A stretch of DNA of 64,000 bases from Lysobacterales bacterium (GTDB taxonomy: Bacteria; Pseudomonadota; Gammaproteobacteria; Xanthomonadales; Rhodanobacteraceae): contig JAFKNA010000005.1 of the NCBI GenBank assembly GCA_017305135.1, forward strand, positions 62,001-126,000. The letters are read 5' to 3'. How positions within the stretch are numbered: the first letter of the stretch is position 1; the number at the start of each line of letters is the position of its first letter. A model generated the notes under the pieces. That model did not search any database. It was not told where the DNA came from and was given only the letters and a program-made list of their open reading frames with translations. This document shows positions 25,020-33,197 of the stretch, piece after piece. The position numbers were made by a program, and so were the translations under genes.

Positions 25020-25811
25020 ATGCCCACCGCCCATGTCCACAAGAAGCGCTTCGGCCAGCATTTCCTGCACGATGGCGCCATCCTGCAGCAGATCGTCCGC
25101 GCCATCGGCCCGCACCCCGGTGAGGCCCTGGTCGAGATCGGCCCCGGCGAGGGCGCGCTGACCCTGCCGCTGCTGCGCGCCGCGGGTCGGCTGACCGTGA
25201 TCGAGCTCGACCGCGACCTCGTCCCGCGCCTGGAAGCGGCGGCGCGGCCCATCGGCGCGCTCAGCATCATCCATGCCGACGTGCTCGAAGTGGACTTCCG
25301 CGCCATCGCGCCCGGGCGACCGCTCCGCGTCGTCGGCAACCTCCCCTACAACATCTCCTCGCCGATCCTCTTCCATTGCATCGAGCAGCTCGACGCAATC
25401 GAGGACATGCACTTCATGCTGCAGAAGGAGGTCGTCGAACGCATGGCGGCGCCGCCGGGCAGCAAGGTCTACGGACGGCTCTCGGTAATGCTGCAGCTTG
25501 CCTGCCGCGTGGAACCGCTGCTTGAAGTGCCGCCAGCGGCCTTCCGGCCGCCGCCGAAGGTCGACTCGGCGGTCGTGCGCCTCACGCCATTGCCACCCGA
25601 GGCACGGCCCGAGGTCGATCCCGCGGCCATCGCACGCGTGGTCAAGGCGGCCTTCGGCCAGCGCCGCAAGACGCTCGCCAACGCGCTCGGCGACATCATG
25701 CCGGCCAGTCGCATCGCCGCCTGCGGCATCGATCCCCGCACCCGCGCCGAGCAGCTTGCGCCCGGGGATTTTGTGACGCTGGCCAGGAGCCTCGCCGCCG
25801 CCCTGCCCTGA
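25020..25811 (+). CDS. rsmA: 16S rRNA dimethyladenosine transferase RsmA (KsgA)
   Basis: 263 residues. KKRFGQHFLHDGAILQQIV is the characteristic start. The SAM motif is VEIGPGEGALTLPLL and the catalytic motif is NLPYNIS (residues about 107-113). FRPPPKVDSAVVRL and FGQRRKTLANAL are the conserved C-terminal stretches. It dimethylates two adjacent adenosines in the 3' hairpin of 16S rRNA during 30S assembly. ATG 25020 is chosen from the conserved N-terminus; the longer frame upstream is not conserved. It lies 91 bases after the yeiH-like gene and just before tRNA-Phe. Confidence 0.96.
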   Translation: MPTAHVHKKRFGQHFLHDGAILQQIVRAIGPHPGEALVEIGPGEGALTLPLLRAAGRLTVIELDRDLVPRLEAAARPIGALSIIHADVLEVDFRAIAPGRPLRVVGNLPYNISSPILFHCIEQLDAIEDMHFMLQKEVVERMAAPPGSKVYGRLSVMLQLACRVEPLLEVPPAAFRPPPKVDSAVVRLTPLPPEARPEVDPAAIARVVKAAFGQRRKTLANALGDIMPASRIAACGIDPRTRAEQLAPGDFVTLARSLAAALP

Positions 25812-25906
25812 CCGCGCACGCTGGGCGCACGGGTTGACGAATCGCCGCGCGGCGGCTCTAATACGCGCCCCGCTGCGGCCTCCACCGCCCGCACGCCCAG
25901 GTTCCC

Positions 25907-25982
25907 GGCCAAGTAGCTCAGTTGGTAGAGCAGGGGATTGAAAATCCCCGTGTCGGCGGTTCGATTCCGTCCTTGGCCACCA
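25907..25982 (+). tRNA. tRNA-Phe (GAA)
   Basis: A complete 76-base cloverleaf. Acceptor arms GGCCAAG and CTTGGCC pair fully. The D-arm GCTC...GAGC, anticodon stem GGGGA/TCCCC with loop TTGAAAA (anticodon GAA at 25940-25942), and T-arm GGCGG-TTCGATT-CCGTC (one imperfect pair) are all present. CCA is encoded at 25980-25982. The last ~17 bases start the tandem repeat array that follows. Confidence 0.97.
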
Positions 25983-26398
25983 CCCTTCTTGCATCGGCCC
26001 TCGCGGCAACGCCTTGGTGAAAGGCGACGCTGGAATCGAACCGCAGGCGGTTCGATGACTCGCGCCATCCTGGCGCTCGCCCCTTCGGGGCCGCCGCTGG
26101 CGTTCGCTCCGGCATCCTGCCTCCGCAGTCCGTCCTCGGCCACCACCCTTCTTGCATCGGCCCTCGCGGCAACGCCTTGGTGAAAGGCAACGCTGGAACC
26201 GCAGGCGGTTCGATGACTCAAGCCATCCTGGCGCTCGCCCCTTCGGGGCCGCCGCTGGCGTTCGCTCCGGCATCCTGCCTCCGCAGTCCGTCCTTGGCCA
26301 CCACTCTTCTTGCATCGGCCCTCGCGGCAACGCCTTGGTGAAAGGCAACGCTGGAATCGAACCGCAGGCGGTTCGATGACTCGCGCCATACTGGCGCT
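25966..26398 (+). repeat. Tandem array of three ~160-bp units, each beginning with the tRNA-Phe 3' end
   Basis: Units start at 25966, 26129 and 26287 (periods 163 and 158; the third is partial). Each opens with TCCGTCCTTGGCCACCA (one base differs in unit 2), the exact 3' end of the tRNA. Next come CTTCTTGCATCGGCCCTCGC, CGCCTTGGTGAAAGGC, a hairpin CGAACCG-CAGG-CGGTTCG that echoes the T-arm in both orientations, and GCTCGCCCCTTCGGGGCCGC. The arrangement is like the E. coli tyrT 178-bp repeats, which yield rtT RNA. A processed repeat RNA is possible; frames through the array show no conserved protein. Confidence 0.88.
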
Positions 26399-26686
26399 AG
26401 GCCTCTTATCAACATGACGCAATGTGTTGAATACAAGCCGCTGTAGGAGCCCACCCTGTGGGCGACCAAAGCCGCGCAATCACGCGATTACGCCGGTCGC
26501 GCACAAGGTCCGCTCCTACGCAGAAGCGACGGCGCCACGGTAGGAACTCGCATGCAGGCGCGCTCCTCGCCTGAACCATTCCAGCGCGGGCCGCGGGTGC
26601 GGGCGCGGCAGCGGCCCGATCGAAGGATTGTGGCGCTACACTCGGATGACGCGGCCACCCCGCGCCGCGGACCCGTGGAGGTGCAC
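26399..26686. other. Intergenic DNA with an inverted GTAGGAGC pair
   Basis: CTGTAGGAGCCCACCCTGTG at 26441 and GTCCGCTCCTACG ending at 26520 are opposite-orientation members of the GTAGGAGC family, about 80 bases end to end. The rest precedes the CBS-domain gene and should carry its promoter, which I cannot place. Confidence 0.55.
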
Positions 26687-27115
26687 ATGCTGCAGGTCAA
26701 ACATCTGCTTCACGAGAAGGGAAGCCAGGTTTATTCCGTGGCGCCCGACGAGCCGGTGCTGACGGCGATCACCACGATGGCGGATCGCTTCATCGGTGCG
26801 CTGCTGGTGATGCGCGGCGATGAACTGGTCGGCATGCTCTCGGAGCGCGACTACGCGCGCAAGGTGATCCTGAAGGGTCGCTCCTCGCGCGAGACGCCAG
26901 TGCGCGAGATCATGACCGCGCCGGTGGTCACGGTGGCGCCGGAGGATACGGTGGAAACCTGCATGCGCCTCTGCACCGACAGCCGCGTGCGGCACCTGCC
27001 GGTGTGCGAGGATGGCCGGGTGGTCGGGCTGGTGTCGATCGGCGACCTCGTGAAGGCGGTGATCGATGAGCAGAGCGAGCAGATCGAGCAGTTGCAAAGA
27101 TACATCGCGGGCTGA
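26687..27115 (+). CDS. Two-CBS-domain protein
   Basis: 142 residues from ATG 26687, preceded by GTGGAGGTGCAC (good ribosome site); an upstream extension is not conserved. The protein is a Bateman module: CBS1 about residues 14-65 (VYSVAPDEPVLTAITTMADR, then LVGMLSERDYARKVIL) and CBS2 about 76-130 (MTAPVVTVAPEDTVETCMRL, then GRVVGLVSIGDLVKAVID). Such stand-alone CBS pairs bind adenine nucleotides and act as energy sensors or regulate a partner. The partner is not evident here. It converges on maiA across repeat hairpins. Confidence 0.92.
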   Translation: MLQVKHLLHEKGSQVYSVAPDEPVLTAITTMADRFIGALLVMRGDELVGMLSERDYARKVILKGRSSRETPVREIMTAPVVTVAPEDTVETCMRLCTDSRVRHLPVCEDGRVVGLVSIGDLVKAVIDEQSEQIEQLQRYIAG

Positions 27116-27198
27116 CACGCCGCCGCGCGGCCGCCGGCAGTGGATGGTGGCGTGCCGAAGCCGTCCACACAACGGGCGTCCTCTCGCGACAGGTTTTG

Positions 27199-27272
27199 TG
27201 TGGGAGGGACTGCAGTCCCAACGCCCACTGTCTCCGCCGACAAAGCGGCCGGTCCGGAGACCGGCCCTCCCA
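27199..27272. repeat. GC hairpins between convergent CBS gene and maiA
   Basis: GGCCGGTC-CGGA-GACCGGCC (27247-27266) is a perfect 8-bp stem. GTGGGAGGGACTGCAGTCCCA just before it forms a second. Both have the CTCCCA/TGGGAG edges of another xanthomonad intergenic repeat. They could also stop transcription from both sides. Confidence 0.6.
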
Positions 27273-27370
27273 GGAACGAAAGCCGGCTGCAATCGGCGCA
27301 CTCGCGAGGGTCGCGGGGCGGCTGACCAAGCGATTCGCCGTGACGATCCAGATCGCGCCGGGTGCCGGTC

Positions 27371-28039
27371 CTACGTGGCGGCGTCGGGCTGGTTTTCCGG
27401 GCTCGCCCGCTGGAAGGCCGGCAGTCCGAGGCAGTGCGCGTCGATGCGGGCGATCAGCGGGTAGGGCTCGAGGTCGAGGCCGAAGCGGCGTGCGTTGTAG
27501 ACCTGCGGAACCAGGCAGACGTCGGCCAAGGTCGGTTCGTCGCCGTGGCAGCAGGCGCCGGTGGACGCGTCGGCGCTGAGCATGGCTTCGAAGGCGGCAA
27601 AACCGCTGGCCATCCAGTGCCGCATCCAGGCCGTGCGTGCATCGCCATCGACGCCGAATTCGCGCTCGAGATGCTGCATCACGCGCAGGTTGTTGAGCGG
27701 GTGGATGTCGCAGGCAACGAGCAGGGCCAGCGCGCGCACGTGGGCGCGATCGCGCGCGCCGGCCGGCAGCAGCGCCGGTGTCTCGGAGCGCGTCTCCTCG
27801 AGGTACTCGATGATCGCGAGGGATTGCCGGATCACCCGCTGGCCATCGACCAGGGTCGGCACCAGTTGCTGTGGATTGAGCGTGCGATAGTCCGCCGCGT
27901 GCTGCTCGCCGCCGTCCCGCACCAGGTGCACGGGCCGCGCCTCGTAGGCGAGTCCCTTCAGGTTGAGCGCGATGCGCACCCGATAGCAGGCGCTCGAACG
28001 CCAGTAGTCGTAGAGCTGCAGGGCGGGCGCGGAGATCAT
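27371..28039 (-). CDS. maiA: Maleylacetoacetate isomerase (zeta-class GST)
   Basis: 222 residues. The active-site motif SSACYRVRIALNLKG near residue 15 corresponds to the family SSCSWRVRIAL. NPQQLVPTLVDGQRVIRQSL and IEYLEETRSETPALLP give the glutathione-binding fold, and DEPTLADVCLVPQVYNARRF is in the C-terminal domain. The enzyme turns maleylacetoacetate into fumarylacetoacetate using glutathione. It is the last gene of the run hppD, hmgA, fahA, maiA, 3 bases after fahA, and completes the pathway to fumarate plus acetoacetate. Confidence 0.93.
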   Translation of the reverse strand: MISAPALQLYDYWRSSACYRVRIALNLKGLAYEARPVHLVRDGGEQHAADYRTLNPQQLVPTLVDGQRVIRQSLAIIEYLEETRSETPALLPAGARDRAHVRALALLVACDIHPLNNLRVMQHLEREFGVDGDARTAWMRHWMASGFAAFEAMLSADASTGACCHGDEPTLADVCLVPQVYNARRFGLDLEPYPLIARIDAHCLGLPAFQRASPENQPDAAT

Positions 28040-28042
28040 GGC

Positions 28043-29029
28043 TCAGGCTCCGTATCGTGCGACCACCTGCTCGATCGCGCCGAAGAGCGACTTGCCTGCG
28101 GCGTCGGTGATCTCGATGCGCACGCTATCACCAAATTTCAGGAACGGCGTGCTCGCCCTACCGTCGCGGAGGGTCTCCACGGTGCGCTGTTCAGCCAGGC
28201 AGGAAGCGCCCCTGTCGGTGTCCTGGTTGGCGATGGTGCCCGAGCCCACCAGGGTGCCGGCGGTCAGCGGACGCGTCTTCGCCGCGTGGGCGACGAGTTC
28301 GGCGAAGCTGAACTGCATGTCCACGCCGCACTCGGCCTCGCCGAACCACTGGCCGTTGATCCAGGTGCGCATCGGCAGGTGCAGCTTTTCGCCGCGCCAG
28401 GCGTCGCCGAGTTCGTCCGGGGTGACGAACACCGGCGACAACGCCGAGCGCGGCTTGGACTGCAGGAATCCGAAGCCCTTTGCGAGTTCGTTCGGGATCA
28501 GCCCACGCAGTGACACGTCGTTGACCAGTCCCACCAGCTGGATGTGGCCAGCGGCCGCCTGCGCCGACACGCCCATCGGCACGTCGTCGGTCACCACCAC
28601 CACCTCGGCCTCGAGGTCGATGCCGAAGTCCTCGTTCGCCACCAGGATCGGGTCGCGCGGGCCAAGGAAGCCGGCGCTGGTGGCCTGGTACATCAGCGGA
28701 TCGGTATAGAAGCTCTCCGGCACTTCCGCGCCGCGCGCGCGGCGCACCCGCTCGACGTGCGGGAGGTAGGCGGAGCCGTCGACGAATTCGTAGGCACGCG
28801 GCAGCGGCGCGGCGAGCCTGCCCATGTCGAGATCGAATGCGTCGTCGATCTGCCCGGCTTCGAGCGCCTCGGCCAGCGCGTTGAGACGCGGCGCGGCCTG
28901 CTCCCAGTGATCGAGCGCATCCTGCAGGGTGGCGGCGATGGTGGTGGCGCGGGCGGCGCGGGAGAGATCCCGGTTGACGACGATGAGCGTGCCGTCGCGG
29001 CCACCCTCCTTGAGCGAGGCGAGTTTCAT
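28043..29029 (-). CDS. fahA: Fumarylacetoacetate hydrolase
   Basis: 328 residues from ATG 29029, preceded by AAGGAGCCCC. The FAH-fold metal site is visible as Asp-rich and Glu-rich stretches: SFYTDPLMYQATSAGFLGP, then EDFGIDLEAEVVVVTDD, then LVGLVNDVSLRGLIPNE. LTAGTLVGSGTIANQD is the typical GTI motif. It cleaves fumarylacetoacetate to fumarate and acetoacetate, the last step of tyrosine breakdown. It lies between hmgA and maiA in one transcription unit. The length fits the short bacterial form of the enzyme. Confidence 0.94.
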   Translation of the reverse strand: MKLASLKEGGRDGTLIVVNRDLSRAARATTIAATLQDALDHWEQAAPRLNALAEALEAGQIDDAFDLDMGRLAAPLPRAYEFVDGSAYLPHVERVRRARGAEVPESFYTDPLMYQATSAGFLGPRDPILVANEDFGIDLEAEVVVVTDDVPMGVSAQAAAGHIQLVGLVNDVSLRGLIPNELAKGFGFLQSKPRSALSPVFVTPDELGDAWRGEKLHLPMRTWINGQWFGEAECGVDMQFSFAELVAHAAKTRPLTAGTLVGSGTIANQDTDRGASCLAEQRTVETLRDGRASTPFLKFGDSVRIEITDAAGKSLFGAIEQVVARYGA

Positions 29030-29123
29030 GGGGCTCCTTTTGCGGTCATCGATCCGGCCGCGCATGGCGCGGCCAATTCGCCCCCCAGTGTAGCCGGGGC
29101 GGCGCGGAAGTGGGCCCGCTGGC

Positions 29124-30416
29124 CTATGGAGCCCGGAACTGCCTGTGCAGGCCTGCCCAGCACGCCTGGTAGTCGCGCTGGCGATGCGGCGCTTGCATGG
29201 CCTGCAGCGTCGGCCGGATCACGGCGCGGGTCTCGAACATGAAGGCCATGGTGTCGGTGACGACATCGGGCCGGGAGAGATCGGCGTTCGAGGCCTTCTC
29301 GAAGGTCGCGGCGTCCGGTCCGTGCCCTGTCATCGAGTTGTGCAGCGAGGCGCCGCCGGGGGCGAAGCCTTCCGCCTTGGCGTCGTAGACGCCGTGGATC
29401 AGGCCCATGAACTCGCTGGCGATGTTGCGGTGGAACCAGGGCGGACGGAAGGTGTCCTGCGCCACCAGCCAGCGTGGCGGGAAGATGGCGAGGTCCATGT
29501 TGCTGGTGCCGGGCGTGTCGCTCGGCGAATGCAGCACCAGGAAGATGGACGGGTCGGGGTGGTCGTAGCTGATCGAGCCGATGGTGTTGAAGCGGCGCAG
29601 GTCGTACTTGCAGGGCGCGTAGTTGCCGTGCCAGCCGACGACGTCGAGCGGCGAATGGCCGATGTCGGCGCGCCAGAGGTGGCCCTGGAACTTGGCCACC
29701 AGCTCGAAATCGCCCTCGCGATCCTCGTAGGCGGCGACCGGGAACAGGAAGTCGCGCGCATTGGCAAGACCGTTGCTGCCGATGGGACCGAGGTCCGGAA
29801 GCTTCAGCATCTGGCCGAAGTTTTCGCACACGTACCCGCGCGAGGGGCCATCCGGCAGCGCCACGCGGAAGCGGATGCCACGCGGGATGAGGGCGATCTC
29901 CTGCGGCTCCACGTCGAGCACGCCAAGCTCGGTCTCAAGGTGCAGGCACCCCTGCTGCGGGACGATCAGGAGTTCGCCATCGGCGTCGTAGAACCAGCGC
30001 CCCTGCATGTCGCGGTTGGCGGCGTAGAGATGGATGCCGACGCCCACCTGCGCCGCCGGCGAGCCATTGCCGGCCATGGTGTAGAGGCCTTCCACGAAAT
30101 CCGCCGGTGCCTCGGGCAGCGGCAGCGGGTTCCAGCGCATCTGGTCCGGCGGCACCGGATGGTCGCCGAAGTCGTTGTGGAAGCGCGGCTGCGCGAAGGG
30201 CGAGAACGCCCCGTGCATGGCTGCCGGGCGGATGCGGTAGAGCCAGCTGCGCCGGTTGGCATGGCGCGGCGCGGTAAAGGCGGTGCCGGTCAACTGTTCC
30301 GCATAAAGGCCATGCGCGGCCCGCTGCGGCGAATTCCGCCCCACCGGAAGGGTGCCGGGAATGGCCTCGGTGGCGAATTCGTTGCCGAAACCGGATTGGT
30401 AAGCGCTGCTGGACAT
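29124..30416 (-). CDS. hmgA: Homogentisate 1,2-dioxygenase
   Basis: 430 residues from ATG 30416 ([20 protein letters not shown]); an in-frame TTG 24 bases upstream is less likely. [34 protein letters not shown] and [16 protein letters not shown] are family signatures. The last two supply the His and Glu ligands of the iron. The enzyme opens the ring of homogentisate with oxygen to give maleylacetoacetate. In this operon it is separated from hppD by a two-gene toxin-antitoxin-like pair, and fahA follows 94 bases later. Confidence 0.96.
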   Translation of the reverse strand: MSSSAYQSGFGNEFATEAIPGTLPVGRNSPQRAAHGLYAEQLTGTAFTAPRHANRRSWLYRIRPAAMHGAFSPFAQPRFHNDFGDHPVPPDQMRWNPLPLPEAPADFVEGLYTMAGNGSPAAQVGVGIHLYAANRDMQGRWFYDADGELLIVPQQGCLHLETELGVLDVEPQEIALIPRGIRFRVALPDGPSRGYVCENFGQMLKLPDLGPIGSNGLANARDFLFPVAAYEDREGDFELVAKFQGHLWRADIGHSPLDVVGWHGNYAPCKYDLRRFNTIGSISYDHPDPSIFLVLHSPSDTPGTSNMDLAIFPPRWLVAQDTFRPPWFHRNIASEFMGLIHGVYDAKAEGFAPGGASLHNSMTGHGPDAATFEKASNADLSRPDVVTDTMAFMFETRAVIRPTLQAMQAPHRQRDYQACWAGLHRQFRAP

Positions 30417-30436
30417 GATCTGCACCCTGGATTCGT

Positions 30437-30967
30437 TCAACCACCAAAGTCTGCGCAGATGCGACTCAGGATTCGCTCGCGATCTGCGGCACTGATATCC
30501 ATTCGGCCGAGGCGATCTTCCAGGATCTCGCGCTCGGCGAGTCCCGCCTTCGCGATCGCGCCGCAGAAGCGGCGATCCTTCTCACGACCGGCGAAATACT
30601 TGGACAACAACAGGTCGTGGACCTCGAGGCACAAGCCGATGTAGCCGTTCGTATTCGGGTTTTCGACCTGAACAAGCCGATCCCTCCAACCGACCGGCAG
30701 TGTTGCAGTCTCAAACCCCACACCATCAGCGTGATAACCAAAGGTAGCGTCAAATGCCGATAGCTCGCCTAACACACCACTGATCGCATCGGCCATCTCC
30801 GGCGCGTCGAGCGGAATCATGTCCGCTTCGCGCGACAGCAGCGCCTCGGTTGGCGCATCGTACGGGTGCTGCCCAAGGATGGCTTGGCTCCCTATCACGA
30901 TCAGACGGCGTGATCCGGCGACTGCCCCTGCCGCGCGGATCAGGTGCTCAAGCTGCTCGCGCTTCAC
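30437..30967 (-). CDS. Nucleotidyltransferase-like protein (DUF6036-type), putative toxin
   Basis: 176 residues from GTG 30967; the longer frame upstream is not conserved. [16 protein letters not shown] resembles the GSxA motif of minimal nucleotidyltransferases. [10 protein letters not shown] stands where the catalytic DxD would be, with one Asp apparently changed. [20 protein letters not shown] is a conserved feature of DUF6036-like proteins. The gene overlaps the preceding small gene by 20 bases, the usual arrangement for such pairs, in which the nucleotidyltransferase acts as toxin or anti-phage effector. It lies between hppD and hmgA on the same strand, so it may be transcribed with the catabolic operon. 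The role is inferred. Confidence 0.7.
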   Translation of the reverse strand: MKREQLEHLIRAAGAVAGSRRLIVIGSQAILGQHPYDAPTEALLSREADMIPLDAPEMADAISGVLGELSAFDATFGYHADGVGFETATLPVGWRDRLVQVENPNTNGYIGLCLEVHDLLLSKYFAGREKDRRFCGAIAKAGLAEREILEDRLGRMDISAADRERILSRICADFGG

Positions 30968-31262
30968 GCAACAACTCCATCCGCATCCGGTCGGCAAGAA
31001 TTCCGGAAAAAGGCGAATTGCTGCGCAGGCGAACGGCGTTCTCGTCTTCTTCGGCCCGCAGAAGTGCAATGAGGCGTGGAGTCGGCCACGAGAGAATCGG
31101 CAGCCATTCCGCCTGGGCGGAACTCAGGCTGCCCTGCCTCCGCCACCTCTCCAGGTTTTCACGCGCCTTGCGCAACGGCGTCTGATCGCCCGCCTCCATG
31201 AGATCCGCGATGACGCCATGCATCAGCAAGGACCACCGCTCGATGTGTGGATGCCCTGCCAC
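30948..31262 (-). CDS. Small partner protein of the nucleotidyltransferase, putative antitoxin
   Basis: 104 residues from GTG 31262. TAGGAGGCGAC just before the start is a very strong ribosome site, and the hppD stop codon (TAG) is embedded in it. The C-terminal part WLPILSWPTPRLIALLRAEE, then RLRSNSPFSGILADRMR, resembles proteins often found upstream of DUF6036 nucleotidyltransferases. It overlaps the next gene by 20 bases. Function is inferred from this pairing. The 8-base gap to the hppD stop implies co-transcription. Confidence 0.65.
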   Translation of the reverse strand: MAGHPHIERWSLLMHGVIADLMEAGDQTPLRKARENLERWRRQGSLSSAQAEWLPILSWPTPRLIALLRAEEDENAVRLRSNSPFSGILADRMRMELLREARAA

Positions 31263-31270
31263 GTCGCCTC

Positions 31271-32356
31271 CTACAACACCCCGCGCTTCATCTGGTCGCG
31301 CTCGATCGACTCGAACAGGGCCTGGAAGTTGCCCTCGCCGAAGCCCTCGTTGCCCTTGCGCTGGATAATCTCGAAGAAGATCGGACCGAAGGCGTTCTGG
31401 GTGAAGATCTGCAGCAGCAGGCGCTTCTTGGTCTCCATGTCGGCATCGATCAGGATCTTGTTCCTGGCCAGGCGCGGCACGTCCTCGCCATGGTTGGGCA
31501 CGCGTGCATCGATCATCTCGAAGTAGGCATCCGGCGTGTCGAGGAATTCGATGCCGGCTTCGCGCATCTTCTCGATCGATGCGTAGATGTCATCGGTGAA
31601 CAGGGCGATGTGCTGGATGCCCTCGCCCTTGTAGTCGCGCAGGTATTCGTTGATCTGGCTCTTCTCGTCGGAGGACTCGTTGAGCGGAATGCGCACGATG
31701 CCGTCCGGCGCGGTCATCGCCTTGGACAAGAGGCCCGTCTTGGCGCCCTTGATGTCGAAGTAGCGGATCTCGCGGAAGTTGAACAGCTTCTCGTAATAGT
31801 CCGACCACTTCTGCATGTTGCCTTCGAAGAGGTTGTGCGTGAGGTGGTCGATGAAGGTGAGGCCGAAGCCCTTCGGGTGCGGGTCCACGCCCGGCAGGGG
31901 CTCGTAGTCGGCGTAGACGTCGGCGCCGGCATCGTCGATGAGGTACAGCATGCAGTCGCCGATGCCCTTGATGACGGGCGCGTCCACGGCCGCGCTGTCG
32001 GCCTTGTGGTCGATCCTTGCTCCGCCGTGGGCGAGCACGTGCTCGAGCACCTCCCCGGCCGGACGCTTGAAGCGGATCGCGAAGCCGCAGGCGGACGGCC
32101 CATGGCTGGCGGCGAAGTCGGAGGCGAACGAATCGGGCTCCTCGTTGAGCAGGAAGTTGATCGTGCCCTGGCGGAACAGCGTGATTGCGCGCCGGCGATG
32201 ACGGGCGACCGCGGTGAAGCCGAGCTTCTCGAGGTAGTCGCGCATGGCGCCACCCTGCCCGGCCGGCGCGGCGAATTCCACGAACTCGAAGCCGTTGATC
32301 CCCATCGGGTTCTCAAACGTGGTCACTTCCATGCCAAGGTTGGGCTGCGTGTTCAT
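31271..32356 (-). CDS. hppD: 4-hydroxyphenylpyruvate dioxygenase
   Basis: 361 residues. The two vicinal-oxygen-chelate repeats are visible. Iron ligands are expected at the His of FIDHLTHNLF, the His of IQHIALFTDD and the Glu of GPIFFEIIQRKGNEGFGEGN. GINGFEFVEFAAP at the start is typical. The enzyme converts 4-hydroxyphenylpyruvate from tyrosine transamination to homogentisate. It is the first catabolic gene of the minus-strand run. A MarR-type regulator is divergent with about 105 bases between, so it is probably the control point of the pathway. Confidence 0.96.
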   Translation of the reverse strand: MNTQPNLGMEVTTFENPMGINGFEFVEFAAPAGQGGAMRDYLEKLGFTAVARHRRRAITLFRQGTINFLLNEEPDSFASDFAASHGPSACGFAIRFKRPAGEVLEHVLAHGGARIDHKADSAAVDAPVIKGIGDCMLYLIDDAGADVYADYEPLPGVDPHPKGFGLTFIDHLTHNLFEGNMQKWSDYYEKLFNFREIRYFDIKGAKTGLLSKAMTAPDGIVRIPLNESSDEKSQINEYLRDYKGEGIQHIALFTDDIYASIEKMREAGIEFLDTPDAYFEMIDARVPNHGEDVPRLARNKILIDADMETKKRLLLQIFTQNAFGPIFFEIIQRKGNEGFGEGNFQALFESIERDQMKRGVL

Positions 32357-32454
32357 GGACTACTCCGGAATTCTGCTGTTCTGAAAAGTGCGGCCATGGG
32401 TGGCCGCTTCTCGATGTTCGCGATCATGGACGATCGTACAGGAAACATCTTATA

Positions 32455-32468
32455 GTTTCATATGAAAC
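32455..32468. promoter_or_regulatory. 14-bp perfect palindrome, candidate MarR operator
   Basis: GTTTCATATGAAAC is an exact dyad in the AT-rich gap between hppD and the MarR gene. Its right half covers the ATG of the MarR gene (32462-32464), so a bound regulator would block its own expression. It is 99 bases from the hppD start. MarR proteins bind dyads of about this size. Confidence 0.6.
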
Positions 32469-32968
32469 CATTTGCAAGGAGCACCGCAGCAGTGCCCGAT
32501 GCAGCGAGCCGCCACGCTCCGCTGGAGCTGGAGAACTTCCTGCCCTACCGCCTCTCGATCCTCTCCAACACGGTGAGCCAGGCGATCGCGGACGACTACC
32601 AGCAGCGCCATGACCTGACCGTCACCGAGTGGCGGGTGATGGCGGTGCTGGCCCGCTTCGACGGCCTCTCGGCGCGAGAGGTGGCCGAGCGCACGGCCAT
32701 GGACAAGGTCGCGGTGAGCCGCGCGCTGGCGCGGCTGGTGACCGCCGGGCGCGTGCATCGCGCCACCCACGACGACGACCGCCGCCGCTCGGTGCTCGGC
32801 CTTACCCCGGCCGGCTGGGCGCTGCACCAGCAGATCGCGCCGCTGGCCCGCCAGCGCGAGCAGGAACTGCTGGCGCGGCTGGATGCGGACGAGCGCGAAT
32901 GGCTCGACCGCATCCTGGCCAAGCTGCTTGAAGCCGGGAATGGGGAATCGGGAATCGGGAATCGTTAG
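32462..32968 (+). CDS. MarR family regulator, probable HPPD/homogentisate pathway regulator
   Basis: 168 residues. Winged-helix core: NTVSQAIADDYQQRHDLTVT, then EWRVMAVLARFDGLSAREVA, then MDKVAVSRALARLVTAGRVH. The wing is RATHDDDRRRSVLGLTPAG. The last ten residues, GNGESGIGNR, are encoded by a GGGAATCGGGAATC repeat tract, so the true end of the fold is probably near KLLEA. It is divergent from hppD with a perfect palindrome at its own start codon. By analogy with HpdR/HmgR-type regulators it may respond to 4-hydroxyphenylpyruvate or homogentisate; that is inference from position. Confidence 0.88.
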   Translation: MKPFARSTAAVPDAASRHAPLELENFLPYRLSILSNTVSQAIADDYQQRHDLTVTEWRVMAVLARFDGLSAREVAERTAMDKVAVSRALARLVTAGRVHRATHDDDRRRSVLGLTPAGWALHQQIAPLARQREQELLARLDADEREWLDRILAKLLEAGNGESGIGNR

Positions 32969-33197
32969 AAGATGTCCCTCCGACTTCCGTCGGCGTGCTG
33001 CCGCGGAGCAAACATGGGCGCCGCCGCGGGCACGTGGTGCCCCTGTCGCCCGCGAGCGGGCTCCTACGAAAAGCGGCGTTCCATCTTGAGATTTGCGGAT
33101 ATTTGGAATTGGTGCGCGACCAGCGCGGGTCGCGCGCACGTTCGGCTGGGACGGCTTCTACGATTCCCCATTCTCCATTCCCGATTCCCGGCTATTT
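32934..33197. repeat. Repeat-filled gap between MarR and POT genes
   Basis: GGGAATCGGGAATCGGGAATC tracts occur at 32938-32965 and, in complement, ATTCTCCATTCCCGATTCCC at 33172-33190. Between them is a GTAGGAGC-type palindrome (GCCCGCGAGCGGGCTCCTAC, 33046-33065). The tracts run into the 3' ends of both convergent genes, and the POT stop codon (33192) lies right beside one. Confidence 0.75.

Noticed and set aside
25966..26398. CRISPR array
   Set aside because: Units are ~160 bp and contiguous, with no short repeat/variable spacer pattern and no cas genes.
25907..26400. Integrative element attachment at tRNA-Phe
   Set aside because: The tRNA-end copies are only ~160 bases apart, with no integrase or cargo between them. 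A serial array like tyrT fits better than an island.
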